DNA of 64,000 nt from Pseudomonas orientalis (GCF_022807995.1 NZ_CP094351.1:3131001-3195000), one strand, 5' to 3'. Positions 43,635 to 52,933 are shown, numbered from the stretch's first letter. Numbers and translations: made by a program. The notes: generated from the letters alone by a model not told the origin.

Positions 43635-45068
43635 ATGGAACTGCACCTCGTCATCAACGGCCGCAAGGACCTGGCTGCCCAGCTTTACCAGCAACTGCGC
43701 GAAGCCATCACCGGCGGGCGACTTTCAGCCGGCGCGCAATTGCCGCCCAGCCGCCTGCTCGCCGAGCAACTGGGGGTCTCGCGCAAAACCGTGTCGGACA
43801 CCTATGCCACCCTGACATATGAAGGCCTGCTGGTCGGCCGGATTGGCCGGGGCACCTTCGTCAATGCGTGGGCGCCCCGGCCCGACCGCGTGCAGACCGC
43901 CACCGACCTGGCCTGCGCCGCCAACCTGGGCAAATGGGCGGCGTTGCCCTCGCCCATGCATCATCCCGCCCGCGATGAGATCCTGCGCTACGAGTTCATC
44001 GGCGGGGCCACCACGCGCAATCAGTTCCCCCAGGAAGAATGGCGACGCTGCACCCTGGATGCGTTGCGCCGCATCGCCCGGAACAGTGGTTTCTACAGCC
44101 AACCGGAAGGCTTGCCGGCGCTGCGCGAGGCCATCGCCGGGCATATTGCTTTTTCCCGGGGGGTGAAAGGTCGCGCCGCTGACATTGTGGTGACCAATGG
44201 CGCCCAGCAAGCGCTGGACCTGATCGCCCGCGTGGTCCTCGAGCCGGGCAGCATCGTCGCCATGGAAGACCCCGGCTACAGCCCGGCGCGCCAGTTGTTC
44301 GTGGCGATGGGCGCCAGGGTCGCGAGCGTACCGGTCGATGACCAGGGCATCCAGGTCGACCAGATCCCGGATGGCACCCGCCTGATCTATGTGACGCCGT
44401 CCCACCAGTTCCCCCTCGGCATGCCCATGAGCCCGGCGCGGCGCGAGGCCCTGCTCGACCGCGCCATCGCCCTCGGCGCGATCATCATCGAAGACGACTA
44501 CGACAGTGAGTTCCGCTACGAAGGCCGCCCCACCGACTCCCTGCAAAGCATGGACACGCGAGGCGTGGTGACCTACGTCGGGACCTTTTCCAAAACCCTG
44601 TTGCCCGAGTTGCGCCTGGGCTACGCGGTGCTGCCGCCGGCGATCCATGGCGCGGTCCTCAAGGCCAAGCAACTGACCGACCAGCACAGCTCGACCCTGC
44701 CGCAATGGGCGCTGGCCAAGTTCATCAGCGAAGGCTATCTGCTCAAACATATTCGCCGCTGCCACAGCGTGTATGCGGGGCGCCGTGAGCGCATCCTGCA
44801 GCGCCTGGCGGGTGACCTGTCGCCCTGGTTCGAGGCGGTGCCGACGGTGGCCGGGTTCCATCTGGCCGCGCTGTGCAAGGTGCCGGTGGATATCCCGCTG
44901 CTGATGGAATTGGCGCGCAAGGCGCAGGTGGGGCTTTACCCGCTGGATGTGTTTTTTCACGACACGGCACCACGCCCGGGGCTGATTCTCGGCTTCGGCG
45001 CCATCGAAACCCTCGATATCGACCCGGCGCTGGACAAGGTCCGCGACATTCTGCGGCAAATTGGCTAG
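43635..45068 (+). CDS. MocR/PdxR-type regulator (GntR HTH + aminotransferase domain)
   Basis: A 477-residue fusion: GntR winged helix (QLPPSRLLAEQLGVSRKTVSDTYATLTYEGLLVGRIGRGTFV, residues about 35-75) and PLP aminotransferase domain with VTNGAQQALDLIARVVLEPG, EDPGYSPARQLF, IIEDDYDSEFRYEGRP and TYVGTFSKTLLPELRLGY containing the PLP lysine. It resembles PdxR-like regulators. A long inverted repeat lies in its leader. It follows the SDR gene on the same strand and precedes a small cupin gene; target unknown. Confidence 0.93.
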   Translation: MELHLVINGRKDLAAQLYQQLREAITGGRLSAGAQLPPSRLLAEQLGVSRKTVSDTYATLTYEGLLVGRIGRGTFVNAWAPRPDRVQTATDLACAANLGKWAALPSPMHHPARDEILRYEFIGGATTRNQFPQEEWRRCTLDALRRIARNSGFYSQPEGLPALREAIAGHIAFSRGVKGRAADIVVTNGAQQALDLIARVVLEPGSIVAMEDPGYSPARQLFVAMGARVASVPVDDQGIQVDQIPDGTRLIYVTPSHQFPLGMPMSPARREALLDRAIALGAIIIEDDYDSEFRYEGRPTDSLQSMDTRGVVTYVGTFSKTLLPELRLGYAVLPPAIHGAVLKAKQLTDQHSSTLPQWALAKFISEGYLLKHIRRCHSVYAGRRERILQRLAGDLSPWFEAVPTVAGFHLAALCKVPVDIPLLMELARKAQVGLYPLDVFFHDTAPRPGLILGFGAIETLDIDPALDKVRDILRQIG

Positions 45069-45150
45069 GCGGTTTTGCGCAGGATTGGTCATTGGTCGAC
45101 CAAGCCCCCGGGCGTACGGTGAACGGGTCTCGAACTATGTGGAACCCCTC

Positions 45151-45552
45151 ATGAAACGACTGCTCGCCATTGCCTCGATACTGGCCTCGCTCAATGCCTA
45201 CGCCCACGAACCTGTGTACCACGAGGAAACGCTCAAGGTGTTGCAGGAGCACGCCTTGGCCAACGTGCCCGGCAAGAAAACCATCATGCTTACCGTGGAC
45301 TACGCTCCCGGCCAAGCCACCGTGCCCCACAGCCACACCGGTACCGCCGTGGCGTATGTGCTGGAAGGCCAAATCACCTCACGGGTCAACGATGAGAAAG
45401 CCATTACCTACAAGGCCGGTGACTCGTTCTACGAGCCCGCCGGCTCGCGGCACTTCGAATCGAGCAACGCCAGCCAGACCCGGCCCGCCAGGCTGCTGGT
45501 GGTGATGGTGCTGGATGACAAGGCCGAGGTGTTGACGCCGCTTGCCCCATAA
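45151..45552 (+). CDS. Periplasmic cupin protein
   Basis: A 133-residue protein with a signal peptide (MKRLLAIASILASLNAYAHE) and one cupin_2 domain: VDYAPGQATVPHSHTGTAVAYVLEGQITSR contains the metal-binding His-x-His and TYKAGDSFYEPAGSRHFES the second motif. Metal-dependent dioxygenase or sugar-binding roles are both possible for such proteins. The ATG at 45151 lacks a clear ribosome-binding site; an upstream start would hide the signal peptide. The MocR gene just upstream may control it. Confidence 0.82.
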   Translation: MKRLLAIASILASLNAYAHEPVYHEETLKVLQEHALANVPGKKTIMLTVDYAPGQATVPHSHTGTAVAYVLEGQITSRVNDEKAITYKAGDSFYEPAGSRHFESSNASQTRPARLLVVMVLDDKAEVLTPLAP

Positions 45553-45582
45553 GCGGCACGTTGGTAATCCCGTTCTGATCAA

Positions 45583-45830
45583 TGTGGGAGGGGGCTTGCC
45601 CCAAGCCAGTCAGTTAAGGCTTTTTGTAGGAGCGAGCTTGCTCGCGAAAAACTCACAGGCACCGCGTTCATTCAGGAAGCACGCGTTATCGTCGACGTTC
45701 TTCGCGAGCAAGCTCGCTCCTACGGAGGGCGGTCTACGCTTAACTGACTGGCATTAGGGCTTGCCCCCGATGGCAGCGTGTCAGTCACTGAATAAGCCCA
45801 TTGACCCACCGCTATCGGGGCATAGGTATC
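45583..45830. repeat. REP pair interrupted by an insertion
   Basis: The left half (GTGGGAGGGGGCTTGCCCC, ending 45602) and its continuation CGATGGCAGCG (from 45768) would form an intact REP if 45603-45767 were removed. A degenerate inverted half (GCTATCGGGGCA) ends the pair near 45830. Confidence 0.8.
45603..45756. mobile_element. Small inverted-repeat element (MITE-like) carrying a REP pair
   Basis: About 154 bases bounded by exact 14-base inverted repeats GCCAGTCAGTTAAG (45605-45618) and CTTAACTGACTGGC (45739-45752). Directly outside are 11-base direct repeats GGGCTTGCCCC (45592-45602 and 45757-45767), as expected for target duplication. Inside is a REP pair of the GTAGGAGCGAGC family (45625-45724). 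It has no gene, so it would need a transposase in trans. Confidence 0.7.
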
Positions 45831-45849
45831 TACACAACTCTGTAGCGCT

Positions 45850-46250
45850 CAACCGTAACCACGATGCGAAGCGAGTCGCTCTTGATCTTGATCTGGCTTT
45901 TGATCTTAAGCGCCCCGTTAAACCACGCTGGCCGAACGCAGGCTTGAATCCGTGGGTAACCCGGCAGGACGCCGGGTTAGCCGCACTGGGCCATGGATGG
46001 CCCATTGCGGCGGCCCACGGATTCAAGCCGGAGAGAGGGCACACCGAGCCCAGGCGAGGTGCCGAGTGGTGGGGCAAGAGCGTTTTGCTTACTTTTGACT
46101 GGGCCGGCATTCCGGCTTTTCAAAAGTGAGCCGCTGTAAAAGCGGAACCCTAAGTGGCCGTGACCGCAGAAACGGATATGTACTCGGTCCAATCCAACAT
46201 CCTGGTCGGCCCAGAGGCCGCCATCGGGGGCAAGCCCCCTCCCACATTGG
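45850..46250 (-). repeat. Long interspersed repeat, copy B
   Basis: Reverse-orientation copy of the repeat at 17959-18325, read on the minus strand from the REP core near 46250 through CCGTTTCTGCGG, the CTTGAATCCGTGGG / CCCACGGATTCAAG arms and GATCAAGATCAAG toward 45850. It differs by scattered substitutions and small indels. I see no gene in the 45553-46276 gap. Confidence 0.82.
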
Positions 46251-46276
46251 CCCCCATCTTCAGGAAGATAGCCAGG

Positions 46277-48934
46277 TCAAGCAAGGCTCTTGCTGACCAC
46301 CTCGAACACATCGCTGGACAGTTCGCCCGAGCCAAGAATGCGCTCCAGCTCCGCCTTCATCAGCGCTCGCCGGGCGGCGTCGTATTTACGCCAGCGCGTC
46401 AGGGGTGCCAATTGGCGCGAAGCAATCTGCGGGTTCAGCGTATTGAGCTGGATCACCAGGTCCGCCAGGAAACGGTAGCCCGAGCCATCCGCCGCGTGGA
46501 AGTTGATCAGGTTCTGCCCGGCAAAGGCGCCGATCAGCGCGCGCACCTTGTTCGGGTTCTTGATCGTGAACGCCGGATGCTCCATCAACGCCTTGACCCG
46601 CGCCAGCCCGCCCGGCAGGGTGCTGCCGGCCTGCACGCTGAACCACTGGTCCATGACCAGCGGGTTGTCCTTGAAGTTCTCGGCAAACACCGCCAGGGCC
46701 TGGGCTTTTTCCGCGTCGAACGGTGAGTTCACCAGCACAGCCAGGGCCGTCAGGCGTTCGGTCATGTTATCGCTGGTGTCGAACTGATCCAGTGTCGCCG
46801 CCAGCACTTCAGGTTTGCCGCTGAGCATCAGGTACGACAACGCGATGTTCTGCAGGGCGCGCCGGGCAAAGTGCTCGGCCTCGGCCACGTACGGGGTGTG
46901 CCGGGACAGATCGCGGTTGGCCTGGTAGCGCAGCCACAGGCCTTCGAACAGGTTCTCGGCCAGTTGCTTGCGGGCGTACTCACGGGCAGCGTGAATGGCA
47001 TCCACATCCGCCACGTCGCTGATTTCGGTCAGGTAGGCTTCGCTCGGCAGCGAGAGCATTTCGGCGACCATGGCCTGGTCCAGGCTTTCATCACTCAATA
47101 CCGTGCGCAACGCGTCGATCAGGCGCTGATCGAGCTTCAGCGGCTGGCCTGCCTGGTGCTGGCCGATCAGCTCCTGCAACACCTGCACCGACAATTGCTG
47201 GCCGGCGTCCCAGCGGTTGAAACCGTCGCTGTCGTGCTGCATTAGGAACATCAGTTGGTCGCGGTCATACGGGAAGCTCAGTTTCACCGGTGCGGAGAAA
47301 CCACGCAGCAATGAAGGCAACGGTTTTTGCGCGACGTCGACGAAGGTGAAGGTCTGCTCGGCTTCGGTCACCGAAATCACTCGGGAGGTAGCGCCAGCCG
47401 TCGCTTCGCCGGCAAGGCGCAGGGCGATTCCGGCGCCCTTGGCGTCCAGCAGGCCCAGCTCGACCGGGATTACGAAGGGCAGCTTTTCCACCTTGTCCGG
47501 GGTTGGCGGGCAGCTCTGACGGAACGTCAGGCTGTAGGTCCTGGCCGCAGCGTCGTAGGACTCGCTCACCGCCAAACGCGGCGTGCCGGCCTGGCTGTAC
47601 CAGCGTTTGAACTGGGTGAGGTCGACGCCGTTGGCATCTTCCATGGCTTTGATGAAATCGTCGCAGGTCACGGCCTGGCCATCATGGCGCTCGAAGTACA
47701 GGTCACTGCCTTTGCGAAAGCCCTCGGCGCCGAGCAAGGTGTGGAGCATGCCGACCACTTCCGAGCCCTTTTCGTACACGGTCAGGGTGTAGAAGTTGGA
47801 GATCTCGATAAAGCTGTCCGGGCGTACCGCGTGGGCCATCGGCCCGGCATCCTCGGCGAATTGATGCGTACGCAGGTAAGCCACGTCCTGGATGCGCTTG
47901 ACCGTGGCCGAGTTCATGTCGGCGGAGAAGCCCGAGTCGCGGAATACGGTGAAGCCTTCCTTGAGCGACAACTGGAACCAGTCGCGGCAGGTCACCCGAT
48001 TGCCCGACCAGTTGTGAAAGTATTCGTGGGCGACGATGGCCTCGACGCGCTGGTGCGCAGCATCAGTGGCGGTTTCGGCGCGGGCCAGCACGGCGCTGGA
48101 ATTGAAGATATTGAGGCCCTTGTTCTCCATGGCGCCCATGTTGAAGTCGTTCACCGCCACGATCATGAAGATGTCGAGGTCGTACTCGCGGCCGTAGGTT
48201 TGTTCATCCCAGCGCATGGATTTTTTCAGGCTGGTCATGGCGTGCTGGCATTTGTCGATATTTTCCGGCTCGACGTAGATACGCAGCGCGACCTCGCGGT
48301 CGGTCATGGTGGTGAAGCTGTCTTCGACACACCACAGGTCGCCGGCCACCAGGGCAAACAGGTAGGCCGGTTTCTTGAACGGGTCTTCCCAGGTCGCCCA
48401 GTGCCGACCGTCTTCGCCGGGGCCGCTGGCGATCGGGTTGCCGTTGGACAGCAGCACAGGGTAACGGTGCTGCTCGGCGATCACCGTGGTGGTGAACACA
48501 CTCATCACGTCGGGACGGTCGAGGTAGTAAGTGATCTTGCGAAAACCCTCGGCCTCGCATTGGGTGCAGAACATGCCGCCGGATTTGTACAGGCCTTCCA
48601 GAGCGGTGTTGGTTTCCGGGTGGATCTTGACCGTGGTGTCGAGGGTGAAGGTTTCACGCGTGGGCTGCACGGTCAGGTGGCTGTCGGTCAACTGGTAGTC
48701 AGCGTCCGTCAACTGCTGGTCGGCCAGATTGACGCTCAACAGCTCCAAATGCTGGCCATCCAGCACCAAAGGCGGCAGCCCGGCGCCGCGCTGGGGATTG
48801 CGGCGCATCACCAGTTGCGCGTGGACCAGGCTGTGGTCCTCGAACAACTCGAAGGTCAGGTGCGTCTCATCGATCAGGTAGTCCGGCGCCTGATAGTCCT
48901 TCAGGTAAATCATCTTCGGTTGTTCGGTGCGCAT
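46277..48934 (-). CDS. pepN: Aminopeptidase N (M1 family)
   Basis: PepN is the main cytosolic zinc aminopeptidase. ATG 48934 (MRTEQPKMIYLKDYQAP) is preferred because AGAAGG is then 9 bases upstream, giving 885 residues, the usual Pseudomonas length. The substrate motif GAMENKGLNIF precedes the zinc site VAHEYFHNWSGNRVTCRDWFQLSLKEGFT (HExxH-x18-E, around residue 300). The C-terminal helical domain (about 550-885) is complete. It is the last gene of a minus-strand run starting with nadK; the DUF2797 gene ends 13 bases upstream. Confidence 0.96.
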   Translation of the reverse strand: MRTEQPKMIYLKDYQAPDYLIDETHLTFELFEDHSLVHAQLVMRRNPQRGAGLPPLVLDGQHLELLSVNLADQQLTDADYQLTDSHLTVQPTRETFTLDTTVKIHPETNTALEGLYKSGGMFCTQCEAEGFRKITYYLDRPDVMSVFTTTVIAEQHRYPVLLSNGNPIASGPGEDGRHWATWEDPFKKPAYLFALVAGDLWCVEDSFTTMTDREVALRIYVEPENIDKCQHAMTSLKKSMRWDEQTYGREYDLDIFMIVAVNDFNMGAMENKGLNIFNSSAVLARAETATDAAHQRVEAIVAHEYFHNWSGNRVTCRDWFQLSLKEGFTVFRDSGFSADMNSATVKRIQDVAYLRTHQFAEDAGPMAHAVRPDSFIEISNFYTLTVYEKGSEVVGMLHTLLGAEGFRKGSDLYFERHDGQAVTCDDFIKAMEDANGVDLTQFKRWYSQAGTPRLAVSESYDAAARTYSLTFRQSCPPTPDKVEKLPFVIPVELGLLDAKGAGIALRLAGEATAGATSRVISVTEAEQTFTFVDVAQKPLPSLLRGFSAPVKLSFPYDRDQLMFLMQHDSDGFNRWDAGQQLSVQVLQELIGQHQAGQPLKLDQRLIDALRTVLSDESLDQAMVAEMLSLPSEAYLTEISDVADVDAIHAAREYARKQLAENLFEGLWLRYQANRDLSRHTPYVAEAEHFARRALQNIALSYLMLSGKPEVLAATLDQFDTSDNMTERLTALAVLVNSPFDAEKAQALAVFAENFKDNPLVMDQWFSVQAGSTLPGGLARVKALMEHPAFTIKNPNKVRALIGAFAGQNLINFHAADGSGYRFLADLVIQLNTLNPQIASRQLAPLTRWRKYDAARRALMKAELERILGSGELSSDVFEVVSKSLA

Positions 48935-48947
48935 GGGTGGCATCCTT

Positions 48948-49745
48948 CTACTGATGCACGGCGAGCTGGTAGGCCGTGTATTTACGAATATTGATCACGC
49001 CGGTGTCGAAGATCAGGTATTGGCCCTTGATTCCCAGCAGCGTGCCTTCGGCAATCGGATTCTTGTCCAGGTTGAAGCTGACGATCTTGGCCGGATACTG
49101 CTTGACCGGATAGCGGATCTGGATCGGCTCGACGTCGGCAATGGTTTGGATGGCCTGCAGGCCAAAGCGTTCCTGCAAACCCAGCAAGCCTTCGGCACAG
49201 GCGGCAAACAGTTCATCGCGTACCTGCTTGAGGTCGACGGACTGCGCGTCGCCCTTGAGCAGCGCACGCCAGTTGGTCTTGTCGGCCACCTGGCTGCGAA
49301 ACAGGTCTTCGACAAAGCCGGACTGCTGGCGCGTGGCCACGCGCATGATCGGCAGCGCCTGACTGGCGCCCTGATCAAGCCAGCGGGTCGGTAACTGCGT
49401 GGCGCGGGTGATGCCGACCTTGATCCCCGACGAGTTGGCCAGGTAGACCACATGGTCGGTCATGCAGAATGTTTCACCCCAGCCCGGATCGCGGCAAGTG
49501 CCTGCGTCGTAATGGCAACGCTCGGGGCTCATGATGCATAAATCACACTGGGCCAGCTTGGTCATGCACGGGTAGCAATACCCCTGGCTGAAGCTGGTTT
49601 TGGTCTTGCGGCCGCAATGGCTGCAATGAATGGCACCGAGGTATTCCAGGCGAATATGGGTGCCGATCAACGGGTTGACCGGCACCTCGGTGTCGCCCAG
49701 GCGAAACGCATATTGAACGGTCGGCTCACCGAGTTCTGCCGACAT
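48948..49745 (-). CDS. DUF2797 protein with cysteine-rich segment
   Basis: A 265-residue cytoplasmic protein. Residues about 40-90 hold a zinc-finger-like cluster: CSHCGRKTKTSFSQGYCYPC, then CDLCIMSPERCHYDAGTC. The next part (DHVVYLANSSGIKVGITRATQLPTRWLDQGA) resembles a GIY-YIG-type strand pattern, with VGIT and a conserved Arg, though catalytic function is unproven. ATG 49745 (MSAELGEPTV) is the likely start. It lies between yeaC and pepN in the same operon. Confidence 0.85.
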   Translation of the reverse strand: MSAELGEPTVQYAFRLGDTEVPVNPLIGTHIRLEYLGAIHCSHCGRKTKTSFSQGYCYPCMTKLAQCDLCIMSPERCHYDAGTCRDPGWGETFCMTDHVVYLANSSGIKVGITRATQLPTRWLDQGASQALPIMRVATRQQSGFVEDLFRSQVADKTNWRALLKGDAQSVDLKQVRDELFAACAEGLLGLQERFGLQAIQTIADVEPIQIRYPVKQYPAKIVSFNLDKNPIAEGTLLGIKGQYLIFDTGVINIRKYTAYQLAVHQ

Positions 49746-49774
49746 TTTACTGACTGCACCACGACCGATTTCAA

Positions 49775-50035
49775 TCAATGGATCGCATCCGACTTGAACA
49801 GGATGTTCGGCACCGGTGCCGATTTCGACGCGCATTCCTGCGGCCCCATGTAGCCGGTGCGCTGGTCTTCGGGCAGGTTCTGCAGTTCCCAGGCGATCAT
49901 CGCCTGCAACGACAGCTCCCGCTGTTCGGCAGTGAGCTTGCGGCCGTCGGACCACTTGCCGATTTCCACGGCGAGCTTGAGGCTCTCGTAGATGTCCGGG
50001 GTGATGTTTTCGATCATTTCAGCAAAAGAGGACAT
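49775..50035 (-). CDS. yeaC: YeaC family protein (DUF1315)
   Basis: An 86-residue soluble protein starting MSSFAEMIENITPDIYESLK with KWSDGRKLTAEQRELSLQAMIAWE and YMGPQECASKS, the conserved core of YeaC/DUF1315. Function unknown. ATG 50035 follows AAGGAAGAGC. It is separated from the DUF2797 gene by 29 bases and from the rhomboid gene by 14 bases, so all are probably co-transcribed. Confidence 0.9.
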   Translation of the reverse strand: MSSFAEMIENITPDIYESLKLAVEIGKWSDGRKLTAEQRELSLQAMIAWELQNLPEDQRTGYMGPQECASKSAPVPNILFKSDAIH

Positions 50036-50049
50036 AAGGCTCTTCCTTA

Positions 50050-50919
50050 TCAAATAGACGATTTGCGGCGGTTGTACAGCCCGCCGAGCAAACCGGTCAG
50101 GCAACCGATAACCAGGCCGCCCACATGGGCCGCGTTGGCGATTTCACCGAAGCCGATCATCGAGACCAGCCCCGACAGGCAGAGCAGCAGCCACACCAGC
50201 ATCATCACCAGCACCCCACGGGGCAGGCGATAAGCCGGGTTGGGCGCGAGTAACTGAAAGATCCAGCAATGCCCGAGCAGGCCATACAATACGCCGGACA
50301 AACCGCCAAACAGGCCCGGGCCGCCGTAAAAGTACTGCGCGTAATTGGAAACCAGGCTGAACAACAGGGTCAGGCCCAGCAGGTTGATACCGCCCTGGCG
50401 CGCTTCAATGCGTCGACCCAGCTCCCAGTACCACATGCCGTTCATGGCCAGGTGCAGGATGCCGAAGTGAATCAGCATCGGCGTGACCAACCGCCACCAC
50501 TGCCCGGACGCCAGGCTGTCGGCCAATGGCGTGAACTGGATGTACTCGCCCAGCACGCGGAACGGCAGGAACGTCAGCCAGGCCATGGTTTGCAGGTTTT
50601 CGCCGAGCAGCGTCACCGCGCCCACGATCAGGCTTGCCAGCAGCACCAGTGCCGTGACCGGGCTATGCCGCACCTGCTGGATAAAGCTGGGACGCGCAAC
50701 CGGCGCCTGCTCGGGAATATCCAGCTGCTGGTCGGGGTCGCCGGCGGGAAAGCGCTGGTACAACACGCGCACGTCGTCGCTGATGGTCTCGGGCACCCAC
50801 AGCACTTGTTCGCCCGCCTCCTCGCTGACGCGATGGGGCACCTGCATGCGTTGCAGCAACTTGACAAAACCGCCCAGGTCGACGCTCAGGGGCAGGCGCA
50901 ATACAGCCACGGTACTCAT
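50050..50919 (-). CDS. Rhomboid-family intramembrane serine protease
   Basis: A 289-residue protein with a cytosolic N-terminal domain of about 90 residues (GlpG-like) and six membrane helices. The rhomboid signature is complete: HFGILHLAMNGMWYWELGRRIE (His and the W-R-type loop), FGGLSGVLYGLLG (catalytic Ser in GxSG) and ANAAHVGGLVIG (catalytic His). It should cleave membrane proteins within helices. Its ATG overlaps the stop of the metallophosphoesterase gene (ATGA), implying translational coupling. Confidence 0.93.
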   Translation of the reverse strand: MSTVAVLRLPLSVDLGGFVKLLQRMQVPHRVSEEAGEQVLWVPETISDDVRVLYQRFPAGDPDQQLDIPEQAPVARPSFIQQVRHSPVTALVLLASLIVGAVTLLGENLQTMAWLTFLPFRVLGEYIQFTPLADSLASGQWWRLVTPMLIHFGILHLAMNGMWYWELGRRIEARQGGINLLGLTLLFSLVSNYAQYFYGGPGLFGGLSGVLYGLLGHCWIFQLLAPNPAYRLPRGVLVMMLVWLLLCLSGLVSMIGFGEIANAAHVGGLVIGCLTGLLGGLYNRRKSSI

Positions 50920-51887
50920 TGGGTAACCTCAGGTCGCTCAACGTCGACCCAGACGAATTTATGCGGATCCAGCCGGGTTTCCTGGTCCAGGCGATACGCC
51001 ACCAGCTTGCCGTACAGCACGGCGCTGTAGTCCAGGCAGGCCAGGTTCGGGCGGATCGGCGCCGGTTTGCCGCTGCGCCAGTAATGACCGACGAACAATA
51101 ATGGCTCATCGACGCCATAGCGCAGCAGGGCGTTCTTTTCAGTGGACGACAACGGCGTGCGCGCCACCGGTTCGGGCAAGGCGTCGGGCTGGAACACAAT
51201 ATCGCCGTAGGTTTTCGGGTCGTCTTCCCAGAATTTGGTGCGAAAGAACGAGCGCGTCAGCCCATCGCCACCGGTCAGGGTGAGCCCGTGGGGCAGGCGC
51301 ATGTCGGTGCCGCGCAACAGCCGATCGAACGCGTTGCAGGCAAAACTGCCGGGAACGGCGGCGGCCTGCAGGAAATGCTGATCGATGCAGCCATCCGGGA
51401 AGGTCGCGCGCAGCGGCTGGATAAAGCTCTCATCCCAGCAGGCATGCACCACGCGAAAACGCCCGGCGTCGACAAACAGCGGCATATCGTAGAACCAGCC
51501 GAGGAAGTCGTGCCAGTCGGCCGGGTACTGTTCGAACTGGGTCAGCGTCTCCTGGATCAGCCGTGCATGGCGCGGGTTGTGCTCGCGCACGAATTGCTTG
51601 CCGCTGCCCGGCGGTGCCGGCGTGGTCCACCCCAGCGCATTGAACTCATGGTTGCCCATGATGCACAGCGCCTGGCCGGCCTCGGTCATGTCGTGGACGA
51701 TATGCAGCGCTTCGCGAATGCGTGGCCCGCGGTCGATGATATCGCCGAGAAACACTGCCATGCGCGACGGATGGCGCCAGGTGCCGCCCTGCTTGTGGTA
51801 CCCCATCCGGTCGAGCAAGTGCTCAAGGGTGTGGGCGCAACCGTGCACGTCACCAATCAGGTCGTAGCTACGCGCGGGATCGAGCAT
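50916..51887 (-). CDS. Metallophosphoesterase (PrpA/ApaH-like)
   Basis: A 323-residue phosphoesterase with the calcineurin metal motifs: DLIGDVHGCAHTLEHLL (GDxHG), VFLGDIIDRGPRIREAL (GDxxDRG), CIMGNHEFNALGW (GNHE) and VVHACWDES plus LLFVGHYWRSG near the end. Substrates of this class include phosphoproteins and dinucleotide polyphosphates; I cannot choose. ATG 51887 (MLDPARSYDL) shares a base with the nadK stop codon, so it is coupled to nadK. Confidence 0.92.
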   Translation of the reverse strand: MLDPARSYDLIGDVHGCAHTLEHLLDRMGYHKQGGTWRHPSRMAVFLGDIIDRGPRIREALHIVHDMTEAGQALCIMGNHEFNALGWTTPAPPGSGKQFVREHNPRHARLIQETLTQFEQYPADWHDFLGWFYDMPLFVDAGRFRVVHACWDESFIQPLRATFPDGCIDQHFLQAAAVPGSFACNAFDRLLRGTDMRLPHGLTLTGGDGLTRSFFRTKFWEDDPKTYGDIVFQPDALPEPVARTPLSSTEKNALLRYGVDEPLLFVGHYWRSGKPAPIRPNLACLDYSAVLYGKLVAYRLDQETRLDPHKFVWVDVERPEVTQ

Positions 51888-52777
51888 CAGTCGCCTCCAC
51901 CCCCCAAGCGGCTGCCCCAGCCCAGCTTGGTGCGGCACACTTCGTAGTAGTTGTGGTCCAGTGGATGGATCAAGCGCAACTTCTGGGCTTTCTTGCTCAC
52001 GGTGATGGTGTCACCGGGGGCGCAGGTGAAATGGTTCTGCCCGTCGCAGGAGACTTGCGGATAGATTTGCATGTCTTTGGACACCACGATCTTCAGCTCA
52101 CTGTTGCCGTCGACCACAATCGGCCGGCTCGACAACATATGGGGATACATCGGCACGATCACAATGGCATCAAGCTTGGGATGCATGATCGGGCCACCGG
52201 CCGACAGCGCATACGCGGTGGAGCCCGTGGGCGTGGCGACGATCAGGCCGTCGGCCTTCTGGCTGCACACGAACTGGCCGTCGATATACAGCTCGAACTC
52301 GATCATCCGTGTGGATTTACCGGGATGCAGCACCACGTCATTGAGGGCATCGCCCTGGCCGATGGCCTCACCGTGGCGGCGCACTTCGGCCTGCAGCAGG
52401 AAGCGGTTTTCCACCAGGTAATGGCCGTCGAGCACCTTGGCCACTTCGACTTCCAGCTCGTCGGGGCGAATATCGGTGAGAAACCCCAGGCTGCCCCGGT
52501 TGATCCCCAGCACCGGCACGTTATGCCGCGCCAGGGCGCGGGCCGCGCCGAGCAGGCTGCCGTCGCCGCCGACCACGATGACCATGTCGCACACTTCGCC
52601 GAGCATTTTGCGCGAAGAGGTCTGCAGGCCGTGGCCCGGCAGGATTTCGCCGATGGTGTCTTCGAGGATCACATGCAGGTGGCGTTCCAGCAGGAATTTT
52701 TTCAGCCGGCGGACGGTGTCCAGCACCTGGGTACTGCCCAGGCGACCGATAATGCCGATATTGCGAAATTGCTCCAT
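51887..52777 (-). CDS. nadK: NAD kinase
   Basis: NadK phosphorylates NAD to NADP. The 296-residue protein carries all family motifs: VVGGDGSLLGAARAL (GGDGS), NRGSLGFLTD, DALNDVVLHPGKSTRM, KADGLIVATPTGSTAYALSAGGP and SCDGQNHFTCAPGD. ATG 52777 (MEQFRNIGIIGR) is standard. It heads the minus-strand run nadK, metallophosphoesterase, rhomboid, yeaC, DUF2797, pepN, and is divergent from the DUF1853 gene 156 bases away. Confidence 0.97.
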   Translation of the reverse strand: MEQFRNIGIIGRLGSTQVLDTVRRLKKFLLERHLHVILEDTIGEILPGHGLQTSSRKMLGEVCDMVIVVGGDGSLLGAARALARHNVPVLGINRGSLGFLTDIRPDELEVEVAKVLDGHYLVENRFLLQAEVRRHGEAIGQGDALNDVVLHPGKSTRMIEFELYIDGQFVCSQKADGLIVATPTGSTAYALSAGGPIMHPKLDAIVIVPMYPHMLSSRPIVVDGNSELKIVVSKDMQIYPQVSCDGQNHFTCAPGDTITVSKKAQKLRLIHPLDHNYYEVCRTKLGWGSRLGGGGD

Positions 52778-52933
52778 GGGGCTCCTGCGGGCATAGGGGT
52801 GTGGCAAAAAGAAAGGATTATGGGCGAAAGGCCGCTTCAGGCAAAATCCTTTGTCGCCGCAGGCCTGTGATGACAATGGTTCTCAGGCAACGCCCAGGCA
52901 CCCGCACGCAACTCAAGAGGCTATGCTCGCACC

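Noticed and set aside
47327..48994. 555-codon open frame antisense to pepN
   Set aside because: Mirror of pepN codon structure; no motif or ribosome-binding site.
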